Shown: positions 1-7,320, counted from the first letter of the stretch. The stretch is 9,244 nt of DNA from CAZXCK01 sp964639225 (GCA_964639225.1 CAZXCK010000153.1:1-9244); one strand, 5' to 3'. Translations and numbers: made by a program. The notes: generated by a model from the letters alone, not told the origin.

Positions 1-131
1 TTATCACTACTTTGCTCATCTTCACTACTTTGTTCATCTTCGTTATCACTACTTTGCTCATCTTCACTACTTTGTTCATCTTCACTACTTTGCTCATCTT
101 CACTACTTTGTTCATCTTCATTATCACTATC
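1..131 (-). repeat. 18-bp in-frame tandem repeat encoding SSEDEQ units
   Basis: About six to seven copies of an 18-bp unit encode an acidic Ser-Ser-Glu-Asp-Glu-Gln repeat from residue 1283 to the window edge, with two DN insertions. It follows the first predicted coiled-coil segment of the Rad50 part, roughly where a zinc hook or the returning coil would be expected. No CxxC hook is seen in the visible part. The repeat continues past position 1. Confidence 0.9.
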
Positions 132-3100
132 GCATTTATCACCAACAAATAAATTTTTATAATCACGCAAGGCTACATGTCTATTTTCCAAGACTTTGTA
201 AAAATACTCAACGAGACTATTTAATTTTTCCGTCATTAATAATATCTCATTAGGTGTTAATTTAGGTATCTTTGGTTTATTAGCTGTAATTTTCTGACAA
301 TGATTATTTAATTCTGTTTCTTCCATATAAGGTATTTTTTTATCAATTTTTGTAGTAATATCATTCATCATTTTTTGCAAATTAATCAAATCTTTACCAT
401 ATTTTTCTAATGTCGATAAATCTAAGTTCTTGTCAGGTTTCGGTAAATTAGCTAATTTTTTCTTAATTTCTTCCTTTGATTCTTCGTTTTTTCTATCTAA
501 TAGTTTAGGATCCATTTTATTAAACTTATTTTTATATATTGTTTGCTTTTCGTATACTCGATTTAATGACTTAACTCCTTTAAGCATTTTTTCACAATTG
601 GCAATGTTTAGATTAATTTCATCGTAAGATAATGATAAATCCTTTTCCTTGTAACCGCATGGTAAAAACGTGTTTTTTATTTTTTCTTCAATAGTTTTTA
701 ATTCTTTATTAGCTTCTATTAATTTCAATTCTTTTTTCTTTAATGATTTTGCGCTTACTTTTTTTCCACTTATTCCTTCTAATGTACGAATACTAGATAT
801 ACCACATTCTTTATCGCGTTGTAAGCATAAATGAGCTTTATGAATTATTTCTGTAATATGTATTAATAAATCAAAACACATAGATGAATTTAATAGTTTC
901 ATCTGTCCAGTTGTACCTAAATTAAAGAAATCGTAATCACTGTTTTGAGTAATATTACACGACATTAGAAACTCTTCAAATGTACCAATTAATTCTATTA
1001 CACGTTGATCAATATATTTTCCTGAGTTATTAATAATATTTTCTTTTTTATCCCTAAAATACGTCTTTCTTTCCGGACCTCTTTTTTTATTAGCACGAAC
1101 TATTTTTCGTTCTATTTCATATTCGCAATTATTAACAACAAAACACATTCGTACATATCCTTGTTCACATCCTTCTTTTAAGAGCGTTGATTTTTTAATT
1201 GTTCCAATACGTGAGGGTATTTCTCTGCCATATAATGCGTAGGTAATAATTTCTAGAAATGATGATTTACCAGAACTATTAGGGCCCTCTATCACGAATA
1301 CTTTCTTGGATATTTTATCAAAATCAAATCTGTTTTCTTCACCATAACATAATAAATTAGCCCAATCCATACTACGAATGTAAAAAGGTTGTTTAGTTGA
1401 ATATTGGATTTTATCTAATAACACCGTATAATCTGTTATCATTTTATCTAACTTTGATCTTTCGGTATTATTCTCAGATATTAACCCTAACAGCAATCTA
1501 GGGTTATTAATCCATTTAAATATTTCATTTAACGTGTTCTGATCATTAATATGTTTCGCTAAATACATCATCCACATCTTCTTTGAGTCATATTCCATTT
1601 TTTCTTTTTGTAAAGCATTACCTGATGTTTCCAGTGAATTCTGCTTTTTAATCTTTAATGAAAGGATTTTAATATTCTTATCATTAAACCATTTTCTTAG
1701 CTCTGTTTCATGTTCTAATTCACAGTTTGTTCTAATAAATAACGTATTAACTTCCGATGGTATTTTTTCTTTTATTTTTTCATATGTATATTTCTTTTTA
1801 TTAACAATAAATTTATATCTATCTCCCTTTAATTTATACATTAACATCATTGTTTTCGGAGCAATACTATGAAATACATGACTGTGTTTAGGTAAATTCC
1901 ACTCTATAAAACCATGATTAAAAGGCGATTCACCAAAGTTTTGTTGTATTAACGATCCTGGTTGTCCCCATAGAATATTTCCAGTTTTTTGCACTAAACA
2001 TTCATGTATATCGCCAAACATACCATAATTATAGCCAGATAAAGATAAATCATTAGTTGATATTGGTGTATATCTACACATTTTTGATTCTTGTGTACCT
2101 GCATGCGCTGTAAATATTCTATATGTTTTTAAAATATCTACTTCCGGATAGTTTGGAATTACTTTACGATAACCCGTAGAATTATTCGGATCTAATAAAT
2201 CGTTTATTGTTATTAATCCTATACAAATATCATTTGTTATGTTATATAACCCTGTTTGATTTAAGTAATAAATCGGATATTTTTCTGTAATTCCCATTAA
2301 TAACGAACTTATTACATCTGGAATTTGACTTTTACATTGTTCAAAGTCATGATTTCCTTGTATTAAAAATAACGGTGCTAAATTACATAAACCGAAAACA
2401 AATTTATGAAATAATTCAACAGAAATACTATCCAGTATGTTTTTATAGTGAAACATATCACCTGTAAATAAGATCATTGCATTATTATTTTTAACTGAAT
2501 CGAGTTTAGATATAGTTATTAATAAGTTGTTAATGATAAAATTATAATTTTCATAGTGTGATGTTTCATAATCACCTGTTTTAATATGAAGATCACTAAT
2601 ATGAATAATAGTATTTATTTTTCTATTGCGCAGAATATTCCTTTGTTTATTTTTTTCAGTTGTTTCAGTTGTTTCGGTGTTCTCATCTTCTTTAGTTGTT
2701 TCAGTTGTTTCGGTGTTCTCATCTTCTTTAGTTGTTTCAGTTGTTTCAGTTGTTTCAGTTGTTTCAGTGTTCTCATCTTCTTCATCCTCTTCATCCTCTT
2801 CATCCTCTTCATCTTCTTCATCCTCTTCATCTTCTTCATCCTCTTCATCTTCTTCATCTTCTTCATCCTCTTCATCTTCTTCATCTTCTTCATCTTCTTC
2901 ATCTTCTTCATCTTCTTCATCTTCTTCATCTTCACTGTTTTTACGTTCATCATTTTTACGTTCATCATTTTTACGTTCATCATTTTTACGTTCATTACTT
3001 TCATTGTTTTTAGTACGTTCCTCACTGTGATTTTCTGCTATAACATTTGTATTATTTTTAATCCAATTACTCCAATCATATTTTTTTTGTGTAAGTGTTG

Positions 3101-3977
3101 AATGACACATAGATTTAGCTAATTCTTGACTATTCGACGGGTTAAGAAAATGGCTAATATAAATATTTCTAAAGTATTGAATCTTAAAATATTGGTTGTT
3201 AAATAGATTCTGTAATTTACAGGTAAAATGATTTACGTAGATTTTTTTACTGGTAAACATATCGTTATTTTTATCAACAAATAAAAAATTTCTAGGATGT
3301 GATTTTAAGTTATTTATAATAATATTCGCTAATTCATCAGGTAGTTCTATTATTTTTTTCGCATATGATTTAGCAGTTTTATACTTAATCAAATATAAAT
3401 AACATTTAGAATTTACAACGATAAAATTATTTTGTTGTAAGCAAATAATATTATCAGGAGGTACTTCATTGAAGATTTTAAGATTATAGAAATCAGTAAT
3501 ACGTAAAGGTGGTATCATAGTATATAATGCGATGAATAATTTTACTTCATCATTTATATCTAATTGATCTCTAATACTTATAATTGTATTATATGGCACA
3601 TAACCTTTCTTTTGTTTCTCATTCGGACCTGCTGTATATTCTTCATAAATTCTAGCGTTATATTCTCTCTTTAAGGCAAACCATTTATTCTCTATGTTTG
3701 TGTCAAAAATGGTATTACAACCTATTTTTTTTATTATTATGTAAATTATATCAATAAATTTAAGGATTGATTTTAAATTATGGTATTTCTTATTCAATGC
3801 GTTATTTACTTGTTCAATATTATATATAATATCGTATAAATCATGTTCGGAAGATGGATAAATACTTTTGATAATCTTCAAAGAATGCATAATATTTGCT
3901 TTTGTTACATCATGTAAGTCAGAAGTTCTAATTCTCTTTAGTATATATTCCTCAGAAACTCGTTTTGTAACTGCCAT
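1..3977 (-). CDS. Fusion protein: tyrosine recombinase-like domain + Mre11-type nuclease + Rad50-type ATPase (partial, C-terminus outside window)
   Basis: One open frame of 1325 residues from the ATG at 3977-3975, still open at the left edge. Residues 1-305 resemble a tyrosine recombinase: PPLRITD (R159), YKT (K200), YFRNIYISHF (R270, with Gln267 where HxxR has His), MCHSTLTQKKY (H292, candidate nucleophile Y300). Residues 315-455 are a charged repeat linker. Residues 455-785 carry the Mre11/SbcD phosphoesterase motifs: SDLH (D462, H464), GDMFH (D507), GNHD (541-544), AHAG (H625), GDIHE (D656, H658). From about 866 a Rad50/SbcC head begins, with Walker A GPNSSGKSS (K904) and a likely Q-loop Gln1011, then a Lys/Glu-rich probable coiled coil and an acidic repeat. 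The second Rad50 half (signature motif, Walker B) would lie beyond the window. Known role of Mre11/Rad50: ATP-controlled processing of double-strand ends. The recombinase activity is inferred. No in-frame Met occurs between M290 and M501, so the nuclease motif I cannot come from an internal ATG start. Confidence 0.9.
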   Translation of the reverse strand, partial: MAVTKRVSEEYILKRIRTSDLHDVTKANIMHSLKIIKSIYPSSEHDLYDIIYNIEQVNNALNKKYHNLKSILKFIDIIYIIIKKIGCNTIFDTNIENKWFALKREYNARIYEEYTAGPNEKQKKGYVPYNTIISIRDQLDINDEVKLFIALYTMIPPLRITDFYNLKIFNEVPPDNIICLQQNNFIVVNSKCYLYLIKYKTAKSYAKKIIELPDELANIIINNLKSHPRNFLFVDKNNDMFTSKKIYVNHFTCKLQNLFNNQYFKIQYFRNIYISHFLNPSNSQELAKSMCHSTLTQKKYDWSNWIKNNTNVIAENHSEERTKNNESNERKNDERKNDERKNDERKNSEDEEDEEDEEDEEDEEDEEDEEDEEDEEDEEDEEDEEDEEDEEDEEDEEDEEDENTETTETTETTETTKEDENTETTETTKEDENTETTETTEKNKQRNILRNRKINTIIHISDLHIKTGDYETSHYENYNFIINNLLITISKLDSVKNNNAMILFTGDMFHYKNILDSISVELFHKFVFGLCNLAPLFLIQGNHDFEQCKSQIPDVISSLLMGITEKYPIYYLNQTGLYNITNDICIGLITINDLLDPNNSTGYRKVIPNYPEVDILKTYRIFTAHAGTQESKMCRYTPISTNDLSLSGYNYGMFGDIHECLVQKTGNILWGQPGSLIQQNFGESPFNHGFIEWNLPKHSHVFHSIAPKTMMLMYKLKGDRYKFIVNKKKYTYEKIKEKIPSEVNTLFIRTNCELEHETELRKWFNDKNIKILSLKIKKQNSLETSGNALQKEKMEYDSKKMWMMYLAKHINDQNTLNEIFKWINNPRLLLGLISENNTERSKLDKMITDYTVLLDKIQYSTKQPFYIRSMDWANLLCYGEENRFDFDKISKKVFVIEGPNSSGKSSFLEIITYALYGREIPSRIGTIKKSTLLKEGCEQGYVRMCFVVNNCEYEIERKIVRANKKRGPERKTYFRDKKENIINNSGKYIDQRVIELIGTFEEFLMSCNITQNSDYDFFNLGTTGQMKLLNSSMCFDLLIHITEIIHKAHLCLQRDKECGISSIRTLEGISGKKVSAKSLKKKELKLIEANKELKTIEEKIKNTFLPCGYKEKDLSLSYDEINLNIANCEKMLKGVKSLNRVYEKQTIYKNKFNKMDPKLLDRKNEESKEEIKKKLANLPKPDKNLDLSTLEKYGKDLINLQKMMNDITTKIDKKIPYMEETELNNHCQKITANKPKIPKLTPNEILLMTEKLNSLVEYFYKVLENRHVALRDYKNLFVGDKCDSDNEDEQSSEDEQSSEDEQSSEDEQSSDNEDEQSSEDEQSSD
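2655..2771 (-). repeat. TTE repeat tract with a perfect 36-bp tandem duplication (fusion linker)
   Basis: A 9-bp unit encoding Thr-Thr-Glu is interspersed with KEDEN blocks (residues 403-441). Positions 2665-2700 and 2701-2736 are identical 36-bp copies, indicating recent duplication. The tract links the acidic block to the Mre11 domain. Confidence 0.9.
2772..2933 (-). repeat. Tract encoding 54 consecutive Asp/Glu residues
   Basis: Every codon on the minus strand between these positions is GAA, GAG or GAT, giving residues 349-402 as an unbroken run of Glu and Asp, mostly in an EDE pattern. Read in other frames, the same DNA gives poly-Ser or Lys/Met-rich artefacts. A run this acidic is probably disordered and could mimic DNA or bind basic proteins; that role is inference. 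Confidence 0.92.
2938..2997 (-). repeat. 15-bp tandem repeat, four copies, encoding NDERK units
   Basis: Units begin at 2938, 2953, 2968 and 2983; the last differs by one base. They encode a charged Asn-Asp-Glu-Arg-Lys repeat (about residues 328-347) between the recombinase-like domain and the acidic tract. Confidence 0.9.
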
Positions 3978-4051
3978 ATTTATATATCATCATTAATATT
4001 ATTTTATATATAATTAAACATATAAATTATTATTTTCTAGAACATACGACT

Positions 4052-4198
4052 TTATTTTTTCTGATTTTTGTGTTTAAAATATTCTATTTGTTGTAATCGT
4101 TTTTTAGCCTCTTCTTCTGTCTTGTATTTTCGTGATAATTTTCTTCCTTTCTCAGAATAAACTACAAACATACCGTCTTCTGTTTTTTTGATCACCAT
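4052..4198 (-). CDS. Small 48-aa basic protein with a KTEEEAKKRLQQIEYFKH motif
   Basis: ATG at 4198-4196, TAA at 4054-4052, 48 residues. The start MVIKKTEDGMFVVYSEKGRK predicts two short beta strands, followed by a helix ending in AKKRLQQIEYFKH and a Lys-rich tail. From memory this matches a tiny domain found in phage proteins and in large DNA virus proteins: an 'S.kGk.Lg..kT..eA.kRL.QIEyfKh' pattern, function unknown. That match supports a real gene despite its size. It lies 74 bp upstream of the recombinase-nuclease fusion in the same orientation and is divergent from the 728-aa gene. A DNA- or protein-binding role is possible but not shown. Confidence 0.8.
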   Translation of the reverse strand: MVIKKTEDGMFVVYSEKGRKLSRKYKTEEEAKKRLQQIEYFKHKNQKK

Positions 4199-4241
4199 TA
4201 TGTTAAATAAATCTATTATTGTGTTAAAACAAAGATAATTT

Positions 4242-4269
4242 ATATTAATATTAAATTAAATATTAATAT
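4242..4269. repeat. Perfect palindrome, 11-bp arms, 6-nt spacer, in a divergent promoter region
   Basis: Arms of A/T only (ATATTAATATT and its complement) flank AAATTA. It lies between the divergent starts at 4198 and 4381, so it is not a transcript-end hairpin. It may be an easily melted element or a protein site; chance palindromes are common in such AT-rich DNA. Confidence 0.5.
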
Positions 4270-4288
4270 CTTAAACCAATCTCTAAAA

Positions 4289-4296
4289 AAAATTGA
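4289..4296 (+). promoter_or_regulatory. AAAATTGA early-promoter-like box upstream of the 728-aa gene
   Basis: An exact AAAATTGA starts 92 bases before the ATG at 4381 and sits in an A-run. This octamer, at about 50-100 bases before the start codon, is the known early promoter element of Mimivirus and relatives. Only one convincing copy is seen here, so chance remains possible. Confidence 0.45.
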
Positions 4297-4380
4297 ATAA
4301 CAAATATTAAGATAATATATTTTATTTTAATAATAACTTTAATCGTAATTCATAATAATAAGTTAATTTACATTAAAACA

Positions 4381-6567
4381 ATGCATTCAAATCAATCTAC
4401 AGGTCAATCTACAAGTAAATTCCAGAAGAATTTATTAACTTTATTTAATAATACAAATCAACAAAATACGCCAGAATTAACAACCTTTAGCAGGTATTAC
4501 GATCAATTACATATGCTATCTCAAAATTCTACTAAACTGATAAGCACATTACGTTCTATTGGACCATTACCGGAATATGTACCATTATCTTCAGATGATT
4601 TTAATAATAATACAATATCCACTACAAAAACGGATAAAGTGGATCAGGTAGATCGCGATAAACATTTACCAGAATCTGATAAACATTTATCTGAATCTGA
4701 TAAACATTTACCAGAATCCGATAAACATTTATCTGAATCTGATAAACATTTATCTGAATCCGATAAACATTTATCTGAATCTGATAAACATTTACCAGAA
4801 TCTGATAAACATTTATCTGAATCTGATAAACATTTACCAGAATCAGATAAACATTTATCGCAATTTGATAAAGAATTATGCGAATTAATTGCTAAAAAAA
4901 GATCCGAATTAAATGAACTTATTAATAATAATAAAAAAAGAAAAATCGAAGACGTAAGAGTTAACCAAAATAAAATAGCAATATCTAAAAACTGTCATTT
5001 ATGTGATGGTGGTATATCGGAAGAACAAAATAAATGTCCACATTGTCAAAGTGATTTATTTAGAAAAAATAAAACGTTTAATGAAATTAATTTAAGATAC
5101 ATAAAAGAAATTATAGGTGTTAATTATGCAAAAAATAATGTTAATATTGTTGAAAAAATTATGAAAAAATTACATGATAATGGGAATGATTTAACAATGT
5201 TTTATATGTTAATAATTAAAAATAATATCATTCATATGAATGACATTAATGAATTTTTGCTTAATATTCAGCCGTTTTTATCACAAATATCTAACTTTGT
5301 CGATAAATGTAAAATATTCAAGTATTTAACCAAGTTTTGCGATAATAATAAACTAAAAATATTAGTGGAATTACTAACCCTATTATTGCGTGATTTTGTT
5401 CTTTATAAAGAAAGAAAAACGGATAATAATTGTTATGACGTGTTATTATTAAACTCGCAAATATTATATTTTAAGAATATTAGAAAATTAATTAAAACAT
5501 CTATTAAATATAATAAAAACATATCGCTGGATGTATTAGTAAAGATATTCGAAGTATTTCAATCAGATAGTTATTATACGTGTCAATTAGTATATTACAA
5601 TAATGAAACACCAGTTAAGATTTTAATCAAGTATACCCCGGTAATGATGGTAATGAAATATTGCTTCAAATATGGTAGTGTGTCTTTGATTAAATCAATG
5701 ATTAAATCATGGAAATGTTATAAAATTAATATTGAATGTATTAATTATATCAGAAAAAACTATTACATCGAAATATTCGTTTACGATTTGGACATAATAT
5801 ATAATAAATCGAGAGCGAATACTGTTGATAATATTCTTCCATATATGGATAATATATATGCGAATATCTTTAAATCAAAGGAAATAATACTTAAAAATCC
5901 TGATCTTCGTATGGCTACTAAAGGAACATTTCACGGATTTCAAGTATCAATCGCAATGTCGTGTATAAGGTTTTATAATACGCTTATTTTATTCAGGGAT
6001 GTTATTCTTGAATATGCAAAATATAATATGAAATTCATGGGATTTGTTGTAAAATGTTTACTGGTAATAAATCAAATTTCTTATTTAGGAAGGTATAAAA
6101 CGCAATATATACCAAGTTGTATAAATGTTGATTTTTGTTATAATATTATGAAACATATAGAAATAGAAGCTTATGATGAATTATTTCATAGAAGGATATT
6201 ATTTACTGATATAATTCGTAATATGTATGTCTATGTAAAAATGATAATTTATTCTAACAAAAATAATAACTTTGTGATAGAAAAAAAAATATGGGAGTCA
6301 TTAGAGGGTTATATTTATTCTAGTAGAGGTAGTATAAATTCTAGAAGAATATCATCCAATGATATTAGAGTTGATTATAAATTCTGGAAATTTATTATTC
6401 ATAAATCATTAAAAATACAGGATATTATGCAAATGGGTATTGATTTAATACATGTTTACCGCAAGTATTGCTTGAGATATTATAAAATAGATAATCTTAT
6501 CATAAACGAGTTAAACATTGCTCTTAGAAATAAAGATAAATTTCTAATCGCAGCACTGACAGAATAA
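4381..6567 (+). CDS. Unrecognised 728-aa protein: heptapeptide repeat, zinc-ribbon-like motif, long helical region
   Basis: I do not recognise this protein. In order: a polar N-terminus rich in Ser, Gln and Asn (1-92); ten tandem heptads of the form DKHL(P/S)ES (93-162); a charged, coiled-coil-like stretch (163-190) with a basic KKRK cluster (185-188); a C-x2-C-x10-C-x2-C motif (C205, C208, C219, C222) typical of a zinc ribbon; then about 500 residues rich in Ile, Asn, Lys and Tyr that look alpha-helical. No signal peptide or convincing membrane span is visible. The zinc ribbon and basic patch suggest a nucleic-acid or transcription-related role, but this is inference. The start is the first ATG of the frame, 85 bases after an early-promoter-like box. 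A hairpin follows the stop. A divergent helical-repeat protein, such as an ankyrin-like array, is an alternative for the C-terminal part. Confidence 0.9.
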   Translation: MHSNQSTGQSTSKFQKNLLTLFNNTNQQNTPELTTFSRYYDQLHMLSQNSTKLISTLRSIGPLPEYVPLSSDDFNNNTISTTKTDKVDQVDRDKHLPESDKHLSESDKHLPESDKHLSESDKHLSESDKHLSESDKHLPESDKHLSESDKHLPESDKHLSQFDKELCELIAKKRSELNELINNNKKRKIEDVRVNQNKIAISKNCHLCDGGISEEQNKCPHCQSDLFRKNKTFNEINLRYIKEIIGVNYAKNNVNIVEKIMKKLHDNGNDLTMFYMLIIKNNIIHMNDINEFLLNIQPFLSQISNFVDKCKIFKYLTKFCDNNKLKILVELLTLLLRDFVLYKERKTDNNCYDVLLLNSQILYFKNIRKLIKTSIKYNKNISLDVLVKIFEVFQSDSYYTCQLVYYNNETPVKILIKYTPVMMVMKYCFKYGSVSLIKSMIKSWKCYKINIECINYIRKNYYIEIFVYDLDIIYNKSRANTVDNILPYMDNIYANIFKSKEIILKNPDLRMATKGTFHGFQVSIAMSCIRFYNTLILFRDVILEYAKYNMKFMGFVVKCLLVINQISYLGRYKTQYIPSCINVDFCYNIMKHIEIEAYDELFHRRILFTDIIRNMYVYVKMIIYSNKNNNFVIEKKIWESLEGYIYSSRGSINSRRISSNDIRVDYKFWKFIIHKSLKIQDIMQMGIDLIHVYRKYCLRYYKIDNLIINELNIALRNKDKFLIAALTE
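4657..4866 (+). repeat. 21-bp tandem repeat, ten copies, encoding DKHL(P/S)ES heptads
   Basis: Ten in-frame 21-bp units encode residues 93-162. Position 5 alternates irregularly between Pro and Ser, and the last copy ends QF. Synonymous differences (tct, tcc, tca for Ser) show the copies are not all freshly duplicated. Copy number probably varies between isolates. Confidence 0.95.
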
Positions 6568-6575
6568 TTTATTCG

Positions 6576-6595
6576 AAAAAAAAGATATTTTTTTT
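6576..6595. terminator. A8/T8 hairpin just after the 728-aa gene stop
   Basis: Eight A, loop GATA, eight T, starting 9 bases after the stop codon that ends at 6567. Its position fits a transcript-end hairpin of the kind that marks polyadenylation sites in Mimivirus. The A/T-only stem makes chance possible. Confidence 0.5.
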
Positions 6596-6628
6596 GTACG
6601 TTGATTTATTTTTTTTATTCATTAATAC

Positions 6629-6646
6629 ACATGCTAATAAGCATGT
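6629..6646. terminator. 7-bp hairpin between convergent genes
   Basis: ACATGCT, loop AATA, AGCATGT: a perfect stem containing G/C pairs in a very AT-rich spacer. It lies between the convergent 728-aa gene and dUTPase and could act as a transcript-end signal on either strand. Confidence 0.45.
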
Positions 6647-6679
6647 ATTTATAATAAGTAATGATTTATATGATTATTA

Positions 6680-6715
6680 ACATGTTATTTACGACAAATA
6701 ACGATTATAACATGT
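6680..6715. repeat. Inverted repeat with an alternative inner hairpin
   Basis: Outer arms ACATGTTAT (6680-6688) and ATAACATGT (6707-6715) are a perfect 9-bp inverted repeat. Inside, GTTATTT (6684-6690) pairs with AAATAAC (6696-6702). The two foldings share bases and exclude each other. It lies in the convergent spacer. Confidence 0.5.
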
Positions 6716-6749
6716 AAATAGTTTTTTTTAAATATATTGCAAAAAAAAT

Positions 6750-6782
6750 AATATTCAAGAAAACTAATAGTTTTCTAATATT
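6750..6782 (-). terminator. 14-bp hairpin at the 3' end of the dUTPase gene
   Basis: Arms AATATT + AGAAAACT (with a 2-nt bulge) pair with AGTTTTCT + AATATT around loop AAT. The hairpin touches the dUTPase stop codon at 6784-6782 and extends downstream of it. This is the strongest stem in the spacer and the best candidate for a Mimivirus-like mRNA 3'-end hairpin. Confidence 0.6.
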
Positions 6783-7264
6783 CAACTTTCATTTTCACGA
6801 TTTATTATTTCTTTTAATCTTCCATAATTCTGTTCGTCTAATGAACCAAATCCGTGTTCTCCTCTAGTTGTTGTATCTAAATTATCGACAATAGTAAATA
6901 CATTTTCGTATTCATATATTTTTTCAATAATCAATTGCGCAATTGGACTACCCTTATTAAAATACTGGATTGTATCAGATAGATTAAAAAGAACAACACA
7001 TATTTCTCCACGATAATCGGAATCACAACATCCACCTAATACATCTATTCCTTTGTTAATAGCTAATCCACTCTTAGGTGCAATACGGCCATAATAACCA
7101 TGCGGTAAAGTAATCTTAATTCCTAAATGTATAATAATTCTTTGGAATGGTTTTATGTTAAAATCATAATAAGTAAATAAATCATAACCTGCAGAATAAC
7201 GAGTTATTTTATGTGGAATAAATGCTTGTTCAGTAATTTTTAATACGCATAATTGTTTATTCAT
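6782..7264 (-). CDS. dut: dUTPase (deoxyuridine 5'-triphosphate nucleotidohydrolase)
   Basis: Converts dUTP to dUMP and pyrophosphate, keeping uracil out of replicating DNA and supplying dUMP for thymidylate. The 160 residues match the normal length of the trimeric family, and all five motifs are present in order: AGYDL (25-29), GRIAPKSGLA (59-68), GGCCDSDYRG (77-86) running into VVLFN, GSPIAQL (105-111), and C-terminal RGEHGFGS (134-141), the flexible arm that closes over the substrate. Asp81 fits the catalytic aspartate of motif III, and Cys79-Cys80 replace the usual Val-Ile. A short tail follows motif V. The ATG at 7264 gives the standard N-terminus. The gene is convergent with the 728-aa gene and divergent from the DUF5661-like gene. 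The enzyme is common in large DNA viruses and lowers mutational load during viral DNA synthesis. Confidence 0.97.
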   Translation of the reverse strand: MNKQLCVLKITEQAFIPHKITRYSAGYDLFTYYDFNIKPFQRIIIHLGIKITLPHGYYGRIAPKSGLAINKGIDVLGGCCDSDYRGEICVVLFNLSDTIQYFNKGSPIAQLIIEKIYEYENVFTIVDNLDTTTRGEHGFGSLDEQNYGRLKEIINRENES

Positions 7265-7320
7265 TATGAAACAAATATTATATATGAATATAAATATTTT
7301 TATAGTAAATTATTAAATAT

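Noticed and set aside
430..627. 65-aa plus-strand open frame
   Set aside because: Lies antisense to the Rad50 coiled-coil region, with no recognisable motif or promoter.
2655..2997. Possible frameshift joining two separate genes into an apparent fusion
   Set aside because: The start codon, recombinase motifs, linker, GNHD and Walker A all have the same codon phase (lowest coordinate divisible by 3), with no stop between them.
2586..3101. Overlapping open frames on both strands rich in Phe/Ile, Ser or Lys/Met
   Set aside because: They are alternative readings of the simple repeat inside the fusion-gene linker; the minus frame through it is supported by conserved motifs on both sides.
3978..4051. 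Hairpin after the 48-aa gene
   Set aside because: Only a weak A/T-only 7-bp pairing with a long loop is found, not distinguishable from chance.
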